NCBI GenBank assembly: GCA_964522605.1 | Contig: CAZFWV010000241.1 | Coordinates: 1 to 10,595, forward strand | Length of the DNA stretch: 10,595 nt | Direction of reading: 5' to 3' | DNA from: CAVZLD01 sp964522605 | Lineage (GTDB): Bacteria > Planctomycetota > Planctomycetia > Pirellulales > Pirellulaceae | In this document: positions 7,922 through 10,595 of the stretch, piece by piece | How positions within the stretch are numbered: position 1 is the stretch's first letter | How the letters are laid out: each line of letters begins with the position of its first letter | Position numbers and translations under genes: made by a program | The notes under the pieces: generated by a model | Seen by the model: only the letters and a program-made list of their open reading frames with translations | Database searches by the model: none | What the model was told of the DNA's origin: nothing

Positions 7922-8864
7922 CCGCGAGTCGAATTTACGGGATGAGCAATCGGGGCGATGATGAAGTCGTCTGGTGTCTGTCGGAAGAAGATGGCAGCGA
8001 ACTCTGGGCGACTCGGCTGGGGCCGGCCTGTCGCGAGGGAGGTCCGCAGGGAAATGAAGGGCCCAGTTGTACGCCCACGGTCGATGGCAATTTGCTCTAC
8101 GTGATTGGAGCGGGTGGCGACCTCGCGTGCCTGAAAGTGCAGGACGGCGAGATCCTTTGGCGACGCAGCTTTGTTAGCGATTTCGGTGGACGCCTGCCGA
8201 TGTGGAGGTACACCGAGTCGCCTCTGATCGACGAGGAAAAGGTCATTTGCACTCCCGGCGCCGAAGAGGCCACACTCGTGGCGCTCAATAAGTTGACGGG
8301 CGAGACGATCTGGCAAAGCAAGGGGCCCGCAAGCACCGAGGGTGCAACCGAACCGATGCCACCTGCGCGACAAGATCGACCACACGATTTACCGATTCGA
8401 GCGGACAGGTTTGGCAACCGGATCAAGGATTCGAGGGAGGCTCGTTCGGCGGAATGACTCAAGCGCCTGGCGGCTTTGCGCAGTTTCCCGGACGCTTTGG
8501 CTTTGGCGGTCGACGTGGCGGTTTCGGTCCCGGCCGCGGTGGTTCCGGAGCGAGCTATGCCTCGGCCATCGCGATCGACTTCGACGGGCAACGGCAGTAC
8601 GTGCAACTGCTCGCCAGGACGCTTGTTGGAGTCGCGGCGTCCGATGGCCGCGTGCTCTGGCAATACGACCGCCCCGCCAATCGGATGGGCATCAACTGCG
8701 CCACGCCGATCTATCAGGACGGGACCGTGTTTGCGGCATCAGCGTACGGGACCGGAGGCGGGTTAGTGAAATTGGTTCCGACGGACAGCGGCGCCATCGA
8801 GGCCGAAGAAGTCTATTTCACAACGAGGATGCAGAACCACCACGGTGGCATGATCGTCGTCGAT
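7918..8864 (+). pseudogene. Truncated, frameshifted PQQ-like beta-propeller protein gene
   Basis: The first half is in frame 1 (about 7924-8338): SRIYGMSNRGDDEVVW, GPSCTPTVDGNLLYVIGAGG, LALNKLTGETIW-type blades. The second half is in frame 3 (about 8409-8864): a Gly-rich linker (GRFGFGGRRGGFGPGRGG), SYASAIAIDFDGQRQYVQL, TLVGVAASDGRVLWQYDRP, NRMGINCATPIYQDG, VYFTTRMQNHHGGMIVVD. These are repeats of the BamB/PQQ-like propeller family, often secreted in planctomycetes. The signal peptide and first blades are missing: the sequence opens in the middle of a blade at a TTG next to the patatin stop. The frame changes between about 8338 and 8409, perhaps twice, since frame 2 there reads DKIDHTIYRFERTG. 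The final blades are lost at 8864, where a repeat begins. Conceptual frames run on to stops at 8457 and 8954. I judge it non-functional. Confidence 0.8.
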
Positions 8865-8866
8865 CT

Positions 8867-8908
8867 CGTGGGACGGATTGCCCCGTGGGACGGATTGCCA
8901 ATCCGTCC
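8867..8908. repeat. Tandem 16-mer and palindrome of planctomycete type
   Basis: CGTGGGACGGATTGCC occurs twice, at 8867-8882 and 8884-8899. The second copy runs into a perfect hairpin, GGACGGATT-GCC-AATCCGTCC (8888-8908, 9-bp stem, 3-nt loop). On the minus strand it reads as the peptide TDWQSVP, and on the plus strand as GRIA/GLPIRP. I recall these short peptides as frequent spurious translations of dispersed repeats in planctomycete genomes. It begins three bases after the propeller homology ends. Confidence 0.65.
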
Positions 8909-9056
8909 TACCTGCCACTGCCCATCTCCCCTCCTGGTGGGTCGATTCACGTAATGTTGCCCCGTGCAAATGCGTGAGACAACCGGCCCCGAAATCTCGC
9001 ATATAGCACTAGACCGATGCGTGCGCGTCTGGCTCGCGTGAATTCTCCGAGACAAC

Positions 9057-9063
9057 GGGAGGG
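9057..9063 (+). promoter_or_regulatory. Ribosome-binding site GGGAGGG
   Basis: The core GGAGG (9058-9062) lies five bases before ATG 9068. It supports that start for the serine hydrolase, which otherwise shows only as a frame without a stop. Confidence 0.75.
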
Positions 9064-9067
9064 TACG

Positions 9068-10595
9068 ATGCAAGACTCGAGTAAATCCAGCTGTTCCTAC
9101 CAACTTCCCCTCTCGCTGGTGGTGGCATCGGCCGTGATCGCCTCGATGTCCGCTTGGATCCACCCAGCAAATGCTCAGCAGATGGTTTTTCCGGGAGAGG
9201 CGTGGCAGACCGCGACTCCCGAATCGTTGTGGGTCGACTCGGTCAAGCTCGAGGCGGCGATCGATGCCCTGAGGAATACGGCTCGGAGTGTGGAGGAGAT
9301 GATCATCGTGCGCAATGGGCGCGTGATCTGGCAGGGTGATAACGTCGATTATGACCATCATGTCTTTTCGGCTACGAAGTCATTCACGAGTACAGCGCTC
9401 GGTTTGCTGAGAGACGATGGTAAGGTGGCGCTGGACACGCCGATGAAGGAGGTTGTGCCTGCGCTGGCCGAGCAGTATCCCGATGCGACTTTTGAGCATT
9501 TCGTGACGCATACGAGTGGCTACCTGGCCGCGGATGAGGTGGTTCCGCTGAGAGCCGGCATGAAGATTCCCGAGCAGCTGTTCACGCCAGGCACGCCCTT
9601 GTTTACACCGCCCGGATCGCAGTTTGCTTATACCGGAGCGGCCATGGATATGCTCTCCAATGCGCTGACTCGGGTCGCCGAGAAACCGCTGCAGGAGTTG
9701 TTCACGGAGAGGATTGGTGAACCGATCGGAATGAATCCGGAAGGCTTCGACTGGCGCGAATTCGAAGCGGACGACGGCGTAATCGTCGATGGAGGAAGTG
9801 GATACCCCGACAAAGGTGTCAGCATTTCTGCCAGCAACGCGGCCCGTCTGGGACATCTGTTCCTGAACGAAGGCAACTGGGACGGACAGCAGTTGATCAG
9901 TCGCGAGTGGGTGGAATTGGTCAGCCAGGTTCAGGTTCCGTCCACGATTCCGCGACACCCGTGGTCGGCGACTGCTGGTCCCGGAGTTTACGGTTATGGT
10001 TGGTGGATCGAACGGGATTGGTTTGAAGCCGCAGGTTATCAGCACAACTACATCTCGGTCGGCCCCGAGACCGGTTTTGTCCTCGCTCGATTGGGTACAG
10101 AAACTTCGGGGCTGACCTGGGACGGTCTGAAAGGCGCCCTTCTGAATGCAACGATTCCGGCGATCTGGGATGGTGTGGCGGACGGCAATTGGGACGACGT
10201 TGACGCAGTCACCGGGAAACTGCGTTGGCTAAGCCCCAGTGGCGTCGCAGGAGACATCTATCCTACCGACACCGCCACGATTCGGTCGAATGTCGTTTCG
10301 GTCAGGAACGAAACCCATGTCAGGCGATTGGACGTCGAAAGCGGTGGCCTTTTCATCGCTGAAGGGGCAACCCTCGATGTGAGTACTCGGCTGGCAATCG
10401 ATCGCGAGACGGAAGTGAATGTAAAGGGTCGATTGGAGGGTTTCGTGGGTCAGATCGAGGGTGCGGTTAAGGTCGCCGAGTCAGCCGAAATGGAGATGTT
10501 GCGGGTGTCTCTCAATGACGACGCGCTCCTTTCCGTCGCCGGCATGCTGCAACTCGACCGACTGACACTCCGAGGTGGCAGGAGCGAATTTTCCC
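9068..10595 (+). CDS. Secreted serine hydrolase (beta-lactamase/class C-like) with beta-rich C-terminal region; 3' end outside window
   Basis: The frame is open from ATG 9068 to the window edge (509 residues visible). Residues 1-36 form a Sec signal peptide: hydrophobic LPLSLVVASAVIASMSAWI and a predicted cut after PANA, before QQ. The catalytic domain (about 45-365) has the beta-lactamase/DD-peptidase fold motifs: S101-A-T-K104 (nucleophile and Lys), then HTSGY. Y188-T-G190 stands where Y-x-N is usual, and H326-N-Y is near the third motif. Such proteins act as esterases, peptidases or transpeptidases outside the cytoplasm; beta-lactam hydrolysis is not implied. From about residue 370 (NWDDVDAVTGKLRWLSPSG) the sequence changes to short beta-strand repeats with V/L alternation (ATIRSNVVSVRNETHVRRLDV; GATLDV; EVNVKGRLEG). 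This resembles the beta-solenoid or autotransporter-like tails of large planctomycete surface proteins. The gene has its own ribosome-binding site and follows the decayed region without sharing an operon. Confidence 0.88.
   Translation, partial: MQDSSKSSCSYQLPLSLVVASAVIASMSAWIHPANAQQMVFPGEAWQTATPESLWVDSVKLEAAIDALRNTARSVEEMIIVRNGRVIWQGDNVDYDHHVFSATKSFTSTALGLLRDDGKVALDTPMKEVVPALAEQYPDATFEHFVTHTSGYLAADEVVPLRAGMKIPEQLFTPGTPLFTPPGSQFAYTGAAMDMLSNALTRVAEKPLQELFTERIGEPIGMNPEGFDWREFEADDGVIVDGGSGYPDKGVSISASNAARLGHLFLNEGNWDGQQLISREWVELVSQVQVPSTIPRHPWSATAGPGVYGYGWWIERDWFEAAGYQHNYISVGPETGFVLARLGTETSGLTWDGLKGALLNATIPAIWDGVADGNWDDVDAVTGKLRWLSPSGVAGDIYPTDTATIRSNVVSVRNETHVRRLDVESGGLFIAEGATLDVSTRLAIDRETEVNVKGRLEGFVGQIEGAVKVAESAEMEMLRVSLNDDALLSVAGMLQLDRLTLRGGRSEFS

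Overview
The window looks like chromosomal DNA of a planctomycete, probably from the Pirellulales or a relative. The evidence is indirect: fairly high GC, twin-arginine-exported sugar-isomerase-like proteins, a PQQ-propeller fragment of a type common in planctomycetes, a long secreted serine hydrolase with a beta-rich tail, and hairpin repeats that I recall from planctomycete genomes. I could not run a search. Every gene or gene remnant I accept is on the + strand.

Layout: (1) bases 1-375 hold the 3' end of an unrecognised gene. (2) A large intact GH63/MGH1-like glycoside hydrolase fills 448-3135. (3) About 550 bp follow without a convincing gene, carrying a 63-bp REP-like hairpin (3317-3379) and possibly a small coding remnant. 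(4) An AI-2E family (DUF20) membrane protein follows at about 3683-4759. (5) A Tat-exported sugar phosphate isomerase/epimerase-like TIM barrel (4889-5809) has its own plausible promoter and ribosome-binding site. A strong hairpin with a T-tract (5869-5936) lies downstream, followed by about 345 bp in which I see nothing. (6) A graveyard of two broken genes occupies 6282-8864. The first is a patatin-like phospholipase with two in-frame stops and then a third stop with a frame change. The second is a PQQ-like beta-propeller gene that has lost its 5' end, has shifted frame internally, and stops abruptly where a planctomycete-type repeat (8867-8908) begins. (7) A secreted serine hydrolase (beta-lactamase/transpeptidase fold) starts at 9068, has a clear signal peptide and ribosome-binding site, and runs off the right edge with a beta-strand-rich C-terminal region.

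The intact genes do not form an obvious pathway. The glycoside hydrolase and the isomerase-like protein both fit carbohydrate metabolism, and the serine hydrolase fits a cell-surface or extracytoplasmic role, but each seems to be its own transcription unit. I see no defence system, CRISPR array, tRNA, rRNA or transposase gene. The most notable content is the side-by-side gene decay at 6282-8864, the three different hairpin repeats, and the modular serine hydrolase. I found no convincing evidence of a new biological system.
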